A stretch of 64,000 nt of DNA from Tubiluchus corallicola (GCA_030141605.1 JAQGDQ010000356.1:179308-243307); one strand, 5' to 3'; shown: positions 13,773-26,180, counted from the stretch's first letter. The notes: generated by a model from the letters alone, not told the origin. Program-made: numbers and translations.

Positions 13773-14495
13773 TTAAAGGACAAGTCCCTACTTACGTCAA
13801 GCTTAAAAAATCGTCTTGAAATTTTATACCACTCGCCTATGAACTAGGTTTCTTACCTATGTAACTGGTATAAAATTCAAGACGATTTTTTTAAATCGCA
13901 TACAGGGCTTGCGTCGCAGTAGCGCTGCATAAAATGTGTAAAAATTTAAAGTCCCGCGATGACCGTTAGGCGCAGCCGTTTTGACGATATGTCATCTGAA
14001 ACAAATTTACATAACATTGAGAAGTTTGAAATAATAATCAGAGCATTCGTAGCGCACACGTCATTAACTAAATAAAATTTTAAGTTACTGTATCTTGTTA
14101 ATAAGATTAAAAATATGTTTTTTGCTTAGTGAGTGCTGCACCCTAGAGGGTGAGTCAACGACATTTTACCAAATGGCACAAACATTTTAAATTATTATTT
14201 GTAGTTACATGTCTTTCCAGCAGGTAAGTAAAATGCTAAGTAATATAGATTTGCATGGAAAGTTTTTTGGAACATAAATTTAACATTTCCTTTTCTTCCC
14301 CTGATTTACGTTGTGCGTATATGACGTCATGTAATGGCGTGGTCAGAACAGTATTGAGGGAAATTTTAAGTGAAAGCAAACAAAAAATGCTTTCAACGCG
14401 AGTACGATATACACATAAAATCGCTGTAAAGTAATATAAATTTTCAAAATGATTTTTCTGAAACCTACTTCAGGTACCCCTTTCTCATCCTTTAA
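13773..14495 (+). mobile_element. family C inverted-repeat element C1 (TTAA)
   Basis: Begins TTAAAGGACAAGTCCC and ends CATCCTTTAA; the reverse complement of the end region (TTAAAGGACAAG in the following duplicate) matches the start, with TTAA on both sides. Non-coding; about 720 bp. It also contains an internal hairpin at 13805-13893. Copies are at 24057, 32073, 38866, 41157, 49716, 54145 and 56561. Confidence 0.65.
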
Positions 14496-14708
14496 GCTTT
14501 AGTATCTCACATGGACAATGGAATTACGAAACTAACAATACCCCCGACTTCAGGTACCCCTTTTCTTGTCCTTTAACCCTTAGTATCTCACATGGACAAT
14601 GGAATTACGAAACTAACAACACCCCCGACTTCAGGCACCCCTTTTCTTGTCCTCTAAGCTCCAGTATTTCACATGGACAATGGAATTACGAAACTAACAA
14701 CACCCCTG
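14468..14708. repeat. ~80-bp tandem, three copies, seeded by the family C end
   Basis: Each unit starts ACTTCAGGTACCCC, includes the CCTTTAA terminus of family C and continues with TCACATGGACAATGGAATTA. The array spans the right boundary of C1. Confidence 0.8.
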
Positions 14709-15135
14709 TCCTGTGAACTGCTATACGACCCACTGAGTGAAATACGTCCAGCCCTACAGCCTCAAACGAATAAACCTCACTACAAAGTCGATACTGCCTA
14801 AACAAATACACATCAAACATAACCACATAGCAAATGAGGCTAAATCATTGACCAGCTACGGCAGCATCATGGCTACTACAGTAAATTAGTTTAACCTACT
14901 GAGTATATTTGGTAATGGAACAGGGTGGTGATAGTAAATGTGACATGGTTAAAACATTAGTCTGACAGTAGCTCGTCTTGTGCCAGTGCGATCGCTAATC
15001 GATCAGATCTTAAATTAAAACGCGTGAAGGTAGATTTCAATCTGTGAAGAGGTCGTTGAAATAAAGTTTTAAAACGTTTTAATATGTAAATTACGATTAT
15101 GAATGCCGCTTGAGAAATAACCATCATACAGTTAT

Positions 15136-15339
15136 CGTCGTTGTCGTCGTCGTCGTCACCATCATCATCATCGTCGTCGTCATCACCAACACCATAATTC
15201 TTTAAATGCGAACTGTCAACGTCATCTTCATCGTCATCATCATCAGCAGCAGCAGCAGTAGCAGCAACAACATCATGACTGTCGTCATCATCATCATATT
15301 TCAAATGTGAACTATCGCCGTCACCTTCGTCATCATTGC

Positions 15340-15384
<45 letters not shown>

Positions 15385-15390
15385 ACTTTA
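15136..15390. repeat. ATC/GTC trinucleotide microsatellite region
   Basis: Long runs of (ATC)n and (GTC)n separated by short unique segments with an ATTTCAAATGTGAACT-like duplicate. It would encode poly-Asp on the minus strand; I regard this as non-coding. Confidence 0.85.
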
Positions 15391-16258
15391 AATGTGAACT
15401 ACCATCGTCATTGTCATCATTATCAATATTATACTTCATATTAGGATAAAGTTAGTTGAATAATAAGGCATTAGTTTGTTGTGAAAAAATGATAGTGTAT
15501 TTAGAAATAATTTGCAAGTTTTGATGAAGGTGGACACTGAAAAAGTCAATAAAGAGCACAACTACTGATTAAACTAAGCTACTCTGTAGTAATTTTCGTT
15601 ATTATTTACCACATGCAAGCCATCTGGCATTAAATCAATGGGTTTTCTTTCCTATGTTTAACAGAAGAAGATTTGTGGAGACTGACTAACACTGCAGCAA
15701 AGATACGTTAGAAAATTTATTAAGCAAGAGTGGAAATAACATGACCTGGAGGACAGAAGCTAGTATGCCCTAGAAAACATCGTAGTGAAGGGCCCTAAGA
15801 AACACCCCAAAATGACCAGAAAATGGAATGTCATAAAATAATTTAGGTGGAATGAATTTACATTTTAATCAACGACCAAATTAGCTGTGTGATGAGTCAT
15901 CAAAGCTTCATCTACTTAACCAGAACTGCATCAAGTCGTTCCTAGAGCATCAGTTTTAACCTACATCACTAACCCACACTCCTCAAACTTGTTCAACAAA
16001 GATTCAAGCATCAATGATAAAAAATGAACTGCCAACTACAAGATACTAATCTATGAATGTTCAATGAACCATGGAAACTGATGCTGTTTTTACACTTTGT
16101 TACTGTAACGCAAACAAATTCCTTTGTTAGTTCACTAATTGTGCTAATATTCAAACTATTGATTATTTCTGAATCCTGGGGCTATATTTACACGACGAAT
16201 ACGCACTCACTAATGCACTAAGTTAAATGAACGTGTAACGAACCAGATTTTCTATCAT

Positions 16259-16986
16259 TTAAAGGAAAAGACACGCCTTCTGAGAAATTAGGCTTATTCC
16301 AATGTTCGCGAAAATTTTTTAGAGAGATTTGGTAATAAAATTGCAATAAGCGCCTCGTGTAATTAGTAAAATCACTTTAAAGTAGCGATCACTTCATGCT
16401 TGGACGCTCCCATTTTCAACGCCCATTCTTCTTCCAATGACGTCATTCGTCTTGAAGAAAAGTAGCGCTGTCAATCTTCATTAAAAGTATAATAAGTTTT
16501 TACAAAAAATTAGATAGTTAGTTATGTAATATTTTTGCATGAACATTAGGTAAGCTGCAGAAGTTTGAATTAGTTTGAGCAGTGCGCGCTCACGGAAAGC
16601 CACGAAGCGCTTACGAAAAGTCACGAAGTCTCCCAGTTACGTCACGAAGTCTTCCAGTTACGTCATGATTTTTAAACAAATGGCAGCAACCACCACGCCT
16701 GAAAATTTCTATTCAGAGGAAGTATATTTTAAATTTATGCTTTATAGGCAGTTCTTTGCAAATTTCTTTGTTATATTTTTCTAAGTTTAAGTGATAACAG
16801 TAAAATAAACCCAACATACTGAGTGACTTGTTCTTTCCTTTACCACACCACAAACAGTTTAAGTGATAACAGTAAAATAAACCCAACATACTGAGTGACT
16901 TGTTCTTTCCTTTACCACACCACAAACAGTTTAAGTGATAACAGTAAAATAAACCCAACATACTGAGTGACTTGTTCTTTCCTTAA
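16259..16986 (+). mobile_element. family A element A2 with tandemly repeated end
   Basis: Same left end and body as A1, but the right ~72 bp (from AGTTTAAGTGATAACAG to the terminal TTTCCTTTA, with a CCACACCACAAAC spacer) is repeated three times between about 16783 and 16986. TTAA bounds both sides. The same end-amplification with the same spacer occurs at 40289, in the opposite orientation. Confidence 0.7.
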
Positions 16987-17166
16987 CCATGTTGGGTTTA
17001 TTTTAATCACTTAAACTTAGAAAAATATAACAAAGAAATTTGCAAAAAATTGTCTGTAAAGTTTCATTCATACTACTGCTCTACAAACCTTCAAGCGTGC
17101 TAGTAGTGACTTATTCACTTGAAACTTGTGACGCAAGTCATTTAAGTGAGTTGATCTTTCCTTTAA
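16983..17166 (+). mobile_element. short family A derivative
   Basis: Starts at TTAA (16983) with an inverted family A right end (TGTTGGGTTTATTTTA, AACTTAGAAAAATATAAC) and ends GATCTTTCCTTTAA at 17166. It looks like a 180-bp internally rearranged element bounded by TTAA at both sides, sharing one TTAA with A2. Boundaries are moderately certain. Confidence 0.5.
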
Positions 17167-17406
17167 TGTATAATTTTAAATGTTATATTGCAAGAATTTC
17201 TGCCTGTTTCCTATTTAAGTTGCAAGACGAGATTATGTTTGAATTCCATGGGCACTTGTTGTGAAGAATGGTTTGCAAGCTAAACGTGATGGAAGAAAGG
17301 TCACGTAACTTCTCGATTTATCAAGAAGATAAATTGATTTGACACTCTGGTCACAGTGAGTGAATTTAAATATCGTTTTTAAATGTGCAGAGTGAACACA
17401 ACCGAC

Positions 17407-17638
<232 letters not shown>

Positions 17639-18016
17639 GCATCCAATTTTTGTAAATTTTGTTTTGTGAAGGATTAAGTCAAAGAACTTGCCCTTGCAGG
17701 TTGTTTCATTTCTGGGGTCAAATAGCACAGTGGCCTTGAGCAAAGTCAAACTTGTGAGTAAACTATGCGAACAATAAATACTGAAAACGTAATAGAGAAG
17801 CCAGTCTGCACGGCTGACTGTGGCTACGATAATGACCACAAGGACCTCAAACACAGTACACATGGCTAAAAAATCATGACCGCAGTCACAACATACACGT
17901 ATGAGCAACGAATACTGATAACGTAATTGAGAAGCCATGCCGTATGGTGACTGTGGCTACAATATTGATCAAATGCTAGGTTATAAATTCCCATTCCACG
18001 AATAATAAAGGGAATT

Positions 18017-18835
18017 TTCACAGGTGAGAGTATCTACCTGGCGTACAGCTCAGCGTCCGATCACAGGTGAGAATGTCTACCTGGCGTACAGCTCAGCACC
18101 TGATCACAGGTGAGAATGTCTACCTGGCGTACAGCTCAGCGTCCGATCACAGGTGAGAATGTCTACCTAACGTACAGCTCAGCATCTGATCACAGGTGAG
18201 AATGTCTACCTGGCGTACAGCTCAGCGTCTGATCACAGGTGAGAATGTCTACCTGTCATACAGCTCAGCATCTGATCAGAGGTGAGAATGTCTACCTGGC
18301 GTACAGCTCAGCACCTGATCACAGGTGAGAATGTCTACCTGACGTATAACTCAGCATCTGATCACAGGTGAGAATGTCTACCTGGCGTACATCTCAGCGT
18401 CTGATCACAGGTGAAAATGACTACCTGGCGTACAGCTCAGCGTCTGATCACAGGTGGGAATGTCTACCTGACGTATAACTCAGCGTCTGATCACAGGTGG
18501 GAAAGTCTACCTGACGTATAACTCAGCATCTGATCACAGGTGAGAATGTCTACCCGACGTATAACTCAGCATCTGATCACAGGTGAGAATGTCTACCTGG
18601 CGTACAGCTCAGCGTCTGATCACAGGTGAGAATGTCTACCTGGCGTACAGCTCAGCGTCTGATCACAGGTGAGAATGTCTACCTGGCGTACAGCTCAGCA
18701 TCTGATCACAGGTGAGAATGTCTACCTGACGTACAGCTCAGCACCTGATCACAGGTGAGAATGTCTACCTGGCGTACAGCTCAGCATCTGATCACAGGTG
18801 AGAATGTCTACCTGACACGAATCTCGGCAACTGAT
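18017..18835. repeat. 43-bp minisatellite, ~19 copies
   Basis: Unit TGATCACAGGTGAGAATGTC + TACCTGGCGTACAGCTCAGCGTC. Each unit contains a CAGGTGAGAAT string that resembles a 5' splice site on the plus strand, the opposite strand to scrib. Confidence 0.9.
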
Positions 18836-19671
18836 AACACACTTGCTAATAATACTTATGGGTTTGTGAGCAAAGCTGCATTACGATTTTAAGACGACAA
18901 TGACGATGTGTCGTGCACAGCTGACGAAGCTGAGTGCAGAGAAAAAGTCATAAAAAGCCAGCCAGCATCACAGCAATGTACTCAGAGTAAACCACAGTGC
19001 TCAGAGTAAACCACAGTGATTATTTTTACTCGCCATAAATGCGCCTTATTTGAAAGCAGCAAAGCAGAAGTGAGTGGACAAATAAATTCACATCTAATAT
19101 GATGATTATTGGTGAAATAATATGAAATATAAAAAGCTAATTACTGGACAAATAAAATTATATCTAAAATTATGATTATTGTGTAAATGAAGTTAAATAT
19201 AAAACGATGATTATGGGACAAATAAAACTATATCTAAAAATACGATTACTGGACAAATAACGTTAAATAAAATTCTACAGCAAGGCAAATAACTTACAAA
19301 AAATCAATAATTTCTTTATCAGAAAACAAAGTGGTACATTTTGAAATTTTGCACGTACAGTACTGCAGGAAAATTAGCACTAAAATACAAAGAACTGAGC
19401 GAAACCGATCAGCTCAAATATGTAGAACTCTTCTATGACATTTTTTTCATGTTTTGACACCAGATGTCTCTTCGGGAAACAGGAATAGAGTTTTAAAAAT
19501 TTACAAGCAGCAGATTTCACTGTAAGAGAAATTTGAGCATCGCAGCGGTTCACGTTAATGTGTTTGTTTAACATTCTTGAAATGATTTAAACTTCATCAA
19601 TACGAAACTACCGCCCAGTCAGCAGCGAATCCATAATAAAAACTTTGAAATGTTGATATACTCTACAGCAT

Positions 19672-20700
19672 GTACAATATTGCTTCAACCGTAGCATGGG
19701 CATTGATCTACAGAATGCACATGTTTCAACCATAGCATGAGCATTGATCTACAGAATGTATATGATTGAACAGTAGCATGAGCATTGATCTACAGCATGT
19801 ACAACATTGCTTCAACCGTAGCATGAGCATTGATCTACAGAATGTACAACATTGCTTCAACCGTAGCATGAGCATTGATCTTCAGCATGTGCATTCATCA
19901 ACAGTAGCATAAGCATTGATCTACAGAGTGTACATTATTCAACCGTAGCATGAGCATTGATCTACAGAATGTACATGCTTCAACCGTAGGATGAGCATTG
20001 ATCTACAGAATGTACCTGATTGAACAGTAGCATGAGCATTGATCTACAGAATGTACATGATAGCACATGCACTGATCTTCAGAATGCACATGCTTCAATA
20101 GTAGCATGAGCATTGATCTACAGAATGTACATGATTCAACCATAGCATATGCACTGATCTACAGAATGTACATGCTTCAACTTTGACATGAGCATTGATC
20201 TACAGAATGTACATGATCCAACAGCAGCATGAGCATTGATCTACAGAATGTACATGCTTCAACTTTGACATGAGCATTGATCTACAGCTTGTACATGCTT
20301 CTAGAATAGCATAAGCATTGATCTACAGCCTATACATGTTTTAACAGTAGCATGTGCATTGATCTACAGCCAATACATGGTTTAACAGTAGCATGTGCAT
20401 TAATCTGCAGCCTATACATGCTTTAACAGTGGTATGTGCATTGATCTACAGCTTGTACATGCTTCAACACTGACATAAGCATTGATCTACAGAATGTACA
20501 TGCTTCAATAGTAGCATGAGCATTGATCTACAGAATGTACATGATTCAACAGCGACATGAGCATCGATCTATAGAATGTACATGCTTCAACAGTAGCATG
20601 AGCATTGATCTACAGCTTGTACAAGCTTCAGCATTGACATGAGCATTGATCTACAGAATGTACATGATTCAACAGTAGCATGATCATTGATTCACAACTT
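19672..20700. repeat. ~41-bp degenerate minisatellite, ~25 copies
   Basis: Unit CATGAGCATTGATCTACAGA + ATGTACATGCTTCAACAGTAG with more divergence and small indels than the other arrays, so it is probably older. It ends about 190 bp from exon 6's donor. Confidence 0.88.
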
Positions 20701-20892
20701 AACACAAGCTTAATAACTTTAATATACGGATCTGATTTGCTCCCAATTCGTCTCACGATGCCCAACGCAGTTGAACCAACTGTGGTTGTAAGTCGACAAT
20801 AACCTACACATACCTCTCTATGCTTTGATTCTAGTTTAAATATACGTATTCCAAGCATGTATTACAAACCTAAAACGATTTCTATTACTTAC

Positions 20893-20967
20893 CGGTGGTA
20901 GTTCAGTAAGATCATTACAGTCCAGCCACAATTCCATAAGACTTGGCAACGATCCAATTTCTGGCGG
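20893..20967 (-). CDS. scrib: scribble exon 6 (LRR domain)
   Basis: A 75-bp phase 0-0 exon encoding PPEIGSLPSLMELWLDCNDL then TELPP. The ELWLDxNxL motif matches the Scribble repeat at this position; the usual His/Arg after Asp is Cys here. The acceptor is ATTTGCAG and the donor GTAAGT. It is one symmetric LRR-sized exon, so skipping it would preserve the frame. Confidence 0.94.
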
Positions 20968-21944
20968 CTGCAAATAAGGTATAAATTTAGGATGTGGTCA
21001 ATAAATTCTGATTAATATCTGGGTAATGTTTGCCAGAGTCACAGATACCTCATAGCTTAAAGCTTATTGCTTTTTATAGGCCTGTGTGAATAACCAATTT
21101 AGGTAGTCGTGATAATTAATTATACTGTGCTAGGCAGCTAATAAATGTAACACATTTAAAGGCAAACCGGACAATTGTGTAGACATCAGTTGAAAATAAG
21201 AGGTATGTTCTGAAATGCTGAAAACTACAACAGCTTTGTTTAAATCAAAGCTTAGATTAAATAATAATTGCCTAAGATAGCTAAATTTTCTTAAACTTTC
21301 AAAGCTACGAGCGGTTCAGCGAATCCACTAGACTGGCAATGATGCCTTTTTGTTACATTCGTGTGGCCAACAAATAGGCATGGTGCCGTAATAAGCACGA
21401 TCATGAACTGCACGTCTGTGACGTCAGTGTGATGTAGAGTTCACTTTCCTGACATCACACCTTATAGCAATCTTGCTTACGCAAACATGTTTGACGCACG
21501 GGAAAGATGCTTACCATTGCATAAACTGTAGTTACTTTGTGATGTAAGTGAGCTGTACTCAGTTGCCGTTAATTAACATTTCAAGTTAATTATTCAAATG
21601 TTAGAAACAATTGCTAACTTTTATAGGTAAGAAAACGTATAATTTGGACAGTAGACAAGTATTGAAGTAGTGTAGTATCAAAATGGAGCGTCTAATCAAC
21701 TGTCTGATTTTCCTTTAAAGTAATTTTAGTACAGCGAGGCTTTTAAGCAATGTCATATGCAACTTAATTGAATTTTAATGAGATAATTCTAAACAAAAAC
21801 GTGTTATATTACAATATAATAAACAATATAATATACAATATAATCGTTATTAAATTATCTTAGTGGAAAGAGAAGTACTGATCCTTGGTGTCGTTTAATA
21901 AGTATACAGTATCTTCGCAAAAGAGAGTTTTCTGGAGTGATGAC

Positions 21945-22311
21945 TAGGGTGAGCATTCTCTACCACAAAACAAATTCGAATTGAATCGAATTTTTGACTT
22001 CTGAATTCGAATCAAACCGAAATGAGTTTGAAAGATTTTCGAACAAGTTTTCGAACCACCAGTAAAAAGTGATTTTTCAAAGATTATGCATATTGCCCGA
22101 TTTTGTTCTGCACTAAAACCGTTATTAGTTCGTCAAAAATTTTGCACAGAAACTCCAGCTAAATTGCGCTAATTGCATGGTGTTTCAAGCGTTTTAATGA
22201 TAAAGAACGTATGTGGTTAAAGTGCTGAACAATTCCTATCTATAGTTTTAGGTTCGAATCAAATTCAAACTAAAAAACTCATTTGAATCGAATGTTCGAT
22301 GCTCACCTCTA
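21945..22311. mobile_element. hAT-like non-autonomous element
   Basis: 367 bp with terminal inverted repeats TAGGGTGAGCAT and (reverse complement) TAGAGGTGAGCAT. It is flanked by 8-bp direct repeats GTGATGAC (21937-21944) and GTGGTGAC (22312-22319), 7 of 8 identical. An 8-bp target duplication with this end type fits the hAT superfamily. The interior has repeated TTCGAATC-like sub-terminal motifs and no coding capacity. Confidence 0.65.
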
Positions 22312-22312
22312 G

Positions 22313-23805
22313 TGGTGACACAGAGTGTGACCAACACAAGCTGCAACACACAGAGTGTGGCCAACACAAGCTGCAACACACAGAGTGTGACCAACACAAG
22401 CTGAAACACACAGAGTGTTGCCGACACAAGCTGCAACACACAGAGTGTGACCAGTGTGACCAACATAAGCTGCAACACACAGAGTGTGACCAACACAAGC
22501 TGCAACACACAGAGTGTGACAAACACAAGCTGCAACACACAGAGTGTGACCAACACAAGCTGCAACACACAGAGTGTGGCCAACACAAGCTGCAACACAC
22601 AGAGTGTGGCCAACACAAGCTGCAACACACAGAGTGTGGCCAACACAAGCTGCAACACACAGAGTGTGACCAACACAAGCTGCAACACACAGAGTGTGAC
22701 CAACACAAGCTGCAACACACAGAGTGTGACCAACACAAGCTGCAACACACAGAGTGTGACCAACACAAGCTGCAACACACAGAGTGTGACCAACACAAGC
22801 TGCAACACACAGAGTGTGACACAACACAAGCTACAGCACACAGTGTGTGGCCAACACAAGCTGCAACACACAGTGTGTGGCCAACACAAGCTGCAACACA
22901 CAGAGTGTGACCAACACAAGCTGCAACACACAGAGTGTGACCAACACAAGCTGCAACACACAGAGTGTGACACAACACAAGCTACAGCACACAGTGTGTG
23001 GCCAACACAAGCTGCAACACACAGAGTGCGGCCAACACAAGCTGCAACACACAGAGTGTGACCAACACAAGCTGCAACACACAGAGTGTGACCAACACAA
23101 GCTGCAACACAGAGTGTGACCAACATAAGCTACAACACACAGTGTGTGGCCAACACAAGCTGCAACACACAGAGTGTGACCAACATAAGCTACAACACAC
23201 AATGTGTGGCCAACACAAGCTGCAACATACAGAGTGTGACACAACACAAGCTACAACACACAGTGTGTGACCAACACAAGCTGCAACATACAGAGTGTGA
23301 CACAACACAAGCTACAACACATAGAGTGTGGCCAACACAAGCTGCAACACACAGAGTGTGACCAACACAAGCTGCAACACACAGAGTGTGACCAACACAA
23401 GCTGCAACACACAGAGTGTGACCAACACAAGCTGCAACACAGAGTGTGACCAACATAAGCTACAACACACAGTGTGTGGCCAACACAAGCTGCAACACAC
23501 AGAGTGTGACCAACATAAGCTACAACACACAATGTGTGGCCAACACAAGCTGCAACATACAGAGTGTGACACAACACAAGCTACAACACACAGTGTGTGA
23601 CCAACACAAGCTGCAACATACAGAGTGTGACACAACACAAGCTACAACACATAGAGTGTGGCCAACACAAGCTGCAACACACAGAGTGTGACCAACACAA
23701 GCTGCAACACACAGAGTGTGACCAACACAAGCTGCAACACACAGAGTGTGACCAACACAAGCTGCAACACACAGAGTGTGGCTAACACAAGCTGCAACAC
23801 TATTA
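22313..23805. repeat. 30-bp satellite with 330-bp higher-order repeat
   Basis: Unit ACAAGCTGCAACACACAGAG + TGTGACCAAC, ~50 copies. Positions 23101-23430 and 23431-23760 appear identical, an 11-unit higher-order block. The array starts at the target duplication of the hAT-like element and stops ~90 bp from exon 5's donor. Open frames are artefacts of the 30-bp period. Confidence 0.92.
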
Positions 23806-23895
23806 AAACAATCAACAGTGCATGTTTCTGTACACAAAACAGTGGCCTGGTCTTAAAACCATCAAATCTATAACAAAACTGTGAATATTTCTTAC

Positions 23896-24016
23896 CAACT
23901 CTTCAATTTCATTATTGCCCATATCAAGACTTCCCAGTTTCTTGAGCTGTGCTATTGAAGTGGGAGCAGACTTGAGTAAATTCTCTCTCAATTCCACTGC
24001 TACCAAATTACACAGG
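23896..24016 (-). CDS. scrib: scribble exon 5 (LRR domain)
   Basis: Encodes NLCNLVAVELRENLLKSAPT followed by SIAQLKKLGSLDMGNNEIEEL. The LELRENLLK-type motif is a Scribble hallmark. It is 121 bp, phase 2 in and phase 0 out, with acceptor TTTCTAG and donor GTAAG. One oddity is KSAPTS where the family usually has LP, a conservative departure from the LRR consensus. The donor lies only about 90 bp from the end of a 1.5-kb 30-bp satellite array. Confidence 0.94.
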
Positions 24017-24056
24017 CTAGAAAAGAAACGTTGCTTATTACTGGTTTACCAAGTTT

Positions 24057-24660
24057 AGAATACAAGAGAATCCCTTACTTACATGCAGCTAAAAGAACTC
24101 GTTTCGAAATTTCATATAACCTCACAGACCTTGTACATATGCTGTGTGTTGTGTATATAATGCATTAAAACTGCACGTAACAGTAATGTGAAGTGATCGT
24201 TAAGAAAGAAAAGCGAAACGACTTGAATTGAATCAGCAGTAACGCTGCACAAAACTTGTACATTTAAACTGATGCTACGACTGTTAGATGCAGCCATTTT
24301 GACGGTAGGTTCTTTGAAACTAGTTTAAATAACATTGCATAAATTCTGAAGAAAAAGATCAGAACATTCACATAGCACAAACTTCGGTCAACAAATAAAG
24401 ATATAAATTACTTTATATCATGGACAAGATAAAAGATACGCTTTTTGGTGAATCGGTGGTGCACGCTGGGAAGGTGAGTCAGTGGTGCATGCTGGGAAGG
24501 TGAGTCAGTGACATTCTACCCGTTGGCGCAAATGTTTTAAATTTCTAAGAATTTTGTTTTCTAATTACGTAAGTCTTTCAGACATGCTAAGTAATATAAC
24601 TTCGTGTGGATTTTTTTTGGCACATAGTTTAAAATTAGCTTTTCTCCATAAGTGAACAGA
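24057..24660 (+). mobile_element. family C copy
   Basis: Shares CTTACATGCAGCTAAAAGAA, GACTGTTAGATGCAGCCATT, CGCTTTTTGGTGAATCGG and GCTAAGTAATATAACTT blocks with C1. It starts about 40 bp upstream of scrib exon 5's acceptor, so part of the splice-acceptor context may derive from it. A short internal GGTGCATGCTGGGAAGGTGA duplication is visible near 24460-24510. Confidence 0.6.
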
Positions 24661-24957
24661 ACAGATGATCTAATTATATACTACGTTTGACATTTTTCCC
24701 CGGGTTCTTATCTGTGGAATTCTCTACCAAAACATATTTTCCTAAAAACCACAATGTCATTCAACCCAACAACATCAATAGATACCGTCCATCACAAGCA
24801 AATTAGTTAAATGAATTCTATTCAGACATGTTTTATTATCATCACATTTTACTGTAACCCTTTACACCTTGACTGACCATTACAGTAACCCTTTGCTTGG
24901 GAAGACAAGTATTTATAAGAGAAATATGTGTAAAAATTTATTGCATCTGCAATAAAC

Positions 24958-25346
24958 AAGTTCACAGTTTCGTTGTTCACACGCACAGTTGCTGTAGGTC
25001 AAAGGTTAAGCGTACCACAGCAACGCATCTTAACTACAACAGTTACGTGACATGTGGATAAGGCGAAGTCGTCTGCCACAGCAGTTCAGTAATTTCGGTT
25101 GTTTTGCGTTAACTTTACTTAATTAGGCATTAATCTGTGCGTAGATTGATTTAATAGCAGGATCTTGCTTGAGAACTAGAAAAAATGAACTAGGTAAGGT
25201 TCTAGCTAGCTGTTAAGACAGTGTTACTATTACAATAACAAGGGCTGTGAGGCTTTGTCAAGTGTACACAATGAGCTGTCTGGTACACTTAATCTTTGAC
25301 CTTTTTGCGATCATCATCAACCGCTGTAACTGTGAAAAAGCCTTAC
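24958..25346 (+). mobile_element. family B element B2
   Basis: Closely matches B1 along its full length, including the internal TAGCAGGATCTTGCTTG block and terminal TTCACAGTTTCGTTG / AACTGTGAAAAAGCC. Confidence 0.7.
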
Positions 25347-25498
25347 CGGCCTAATGTTGCATAGCATAGTGTAATCTCGGTGCCCAGCAGAACACAATTA
25401 ACTTCAAAGATGAATAAAACTAATTACATTCCACGGTGATAAACAATTAAAGAAGATGAGCTAAACGTTATTTACAGGCCGGGATGTTTCACGGTAGA

Positions 25499-25602
25499 AT
25501 CTAACACCTGGCAGCCAGTCTTAGACGAGAAAACTCAGCAAAACGATTAAATCTAACACCTTGCAGCCAGTCTTAGAAGAGAAAACTCAGCAAAACGATT
25601 AA
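25499..25602. repeat. 51-bp tandem duplication
   Basis: Two copies of ATCTAACACCTGGCAGCCAG + TCTTAGACGAGAAAACTCAGCAAAACGATTA with two mismatches. Confidence 0.85.
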
Positions 25603-26180
25603 GAAAATCTTCGGGGAGAAAATGGAAGTGGTGCTGAAACGAGCGACTAGAGACGGGAAACAGAAAACAAGGTAATTACGTCACCGTAACCTTTAACGCT
25701 TGATTACAAGTGATTGAGTACTCGTGTCTGCCGTCAGATGTGAAAGCAAACTGTGAAATCTTGACTTTCCACTGATTGGCGAGTTTCAAGTTTCAACATT
25801 TTATTCTCTTCAAAAGGATAAGTACTCATGCGAGTGAAATCGAAATATGGTTCAACTGACATTGAAATGTTCAATAAACATTACTTATTCACAATGTGCA
25901 AACATTATACTAGCCGTTCCGTACTGCCTGCCACAATAAAACGATCACCCACATAACTCACAAGTGAATGGTTGTGGCAGTATCGGGATCTAGCCGATTA
26001 TCCTTTATCCTATACCTGCCACAGCGTGTCTACTGTCTAGTCCCAATTATCAGATTAGTTAAGAACCGTCTTTGCCATAGTCACAGATAGATACAACCAA
26101 TACATCCCCACCTCTTGAAAGCAGAGATAGCCAGGGATACTACAGTAGAGGTAGCCATGTAGAAAAAGTTTTTTGCAGGC

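Larger units (their letters stand above)
20968..23895 (-). other. scrib intron 5
   Basis: A 2.9-kb intron. 20968-21944 is AT-rich with no recognised feature apart from a short ACAATATAAT-like run near 21810-21845. It is followed by a hAT-like element and then a 30-bp satellite that reaches to within 90 bp of exon 5's donor. Confidence 0.75.

Noticed and set aside
14957-15439. Poly-aspartate protein on the minus strand
   Set aside because: Derived from ATC/GTC microsatellites; no flanking conserved sequence or splice support.
22248-23873. Cysteine/histidine-rich open frames on both strands
   Set aside because: Produced by the 30-bp satellite; composition reflects CACACAGAGTGTG, not a protein family.
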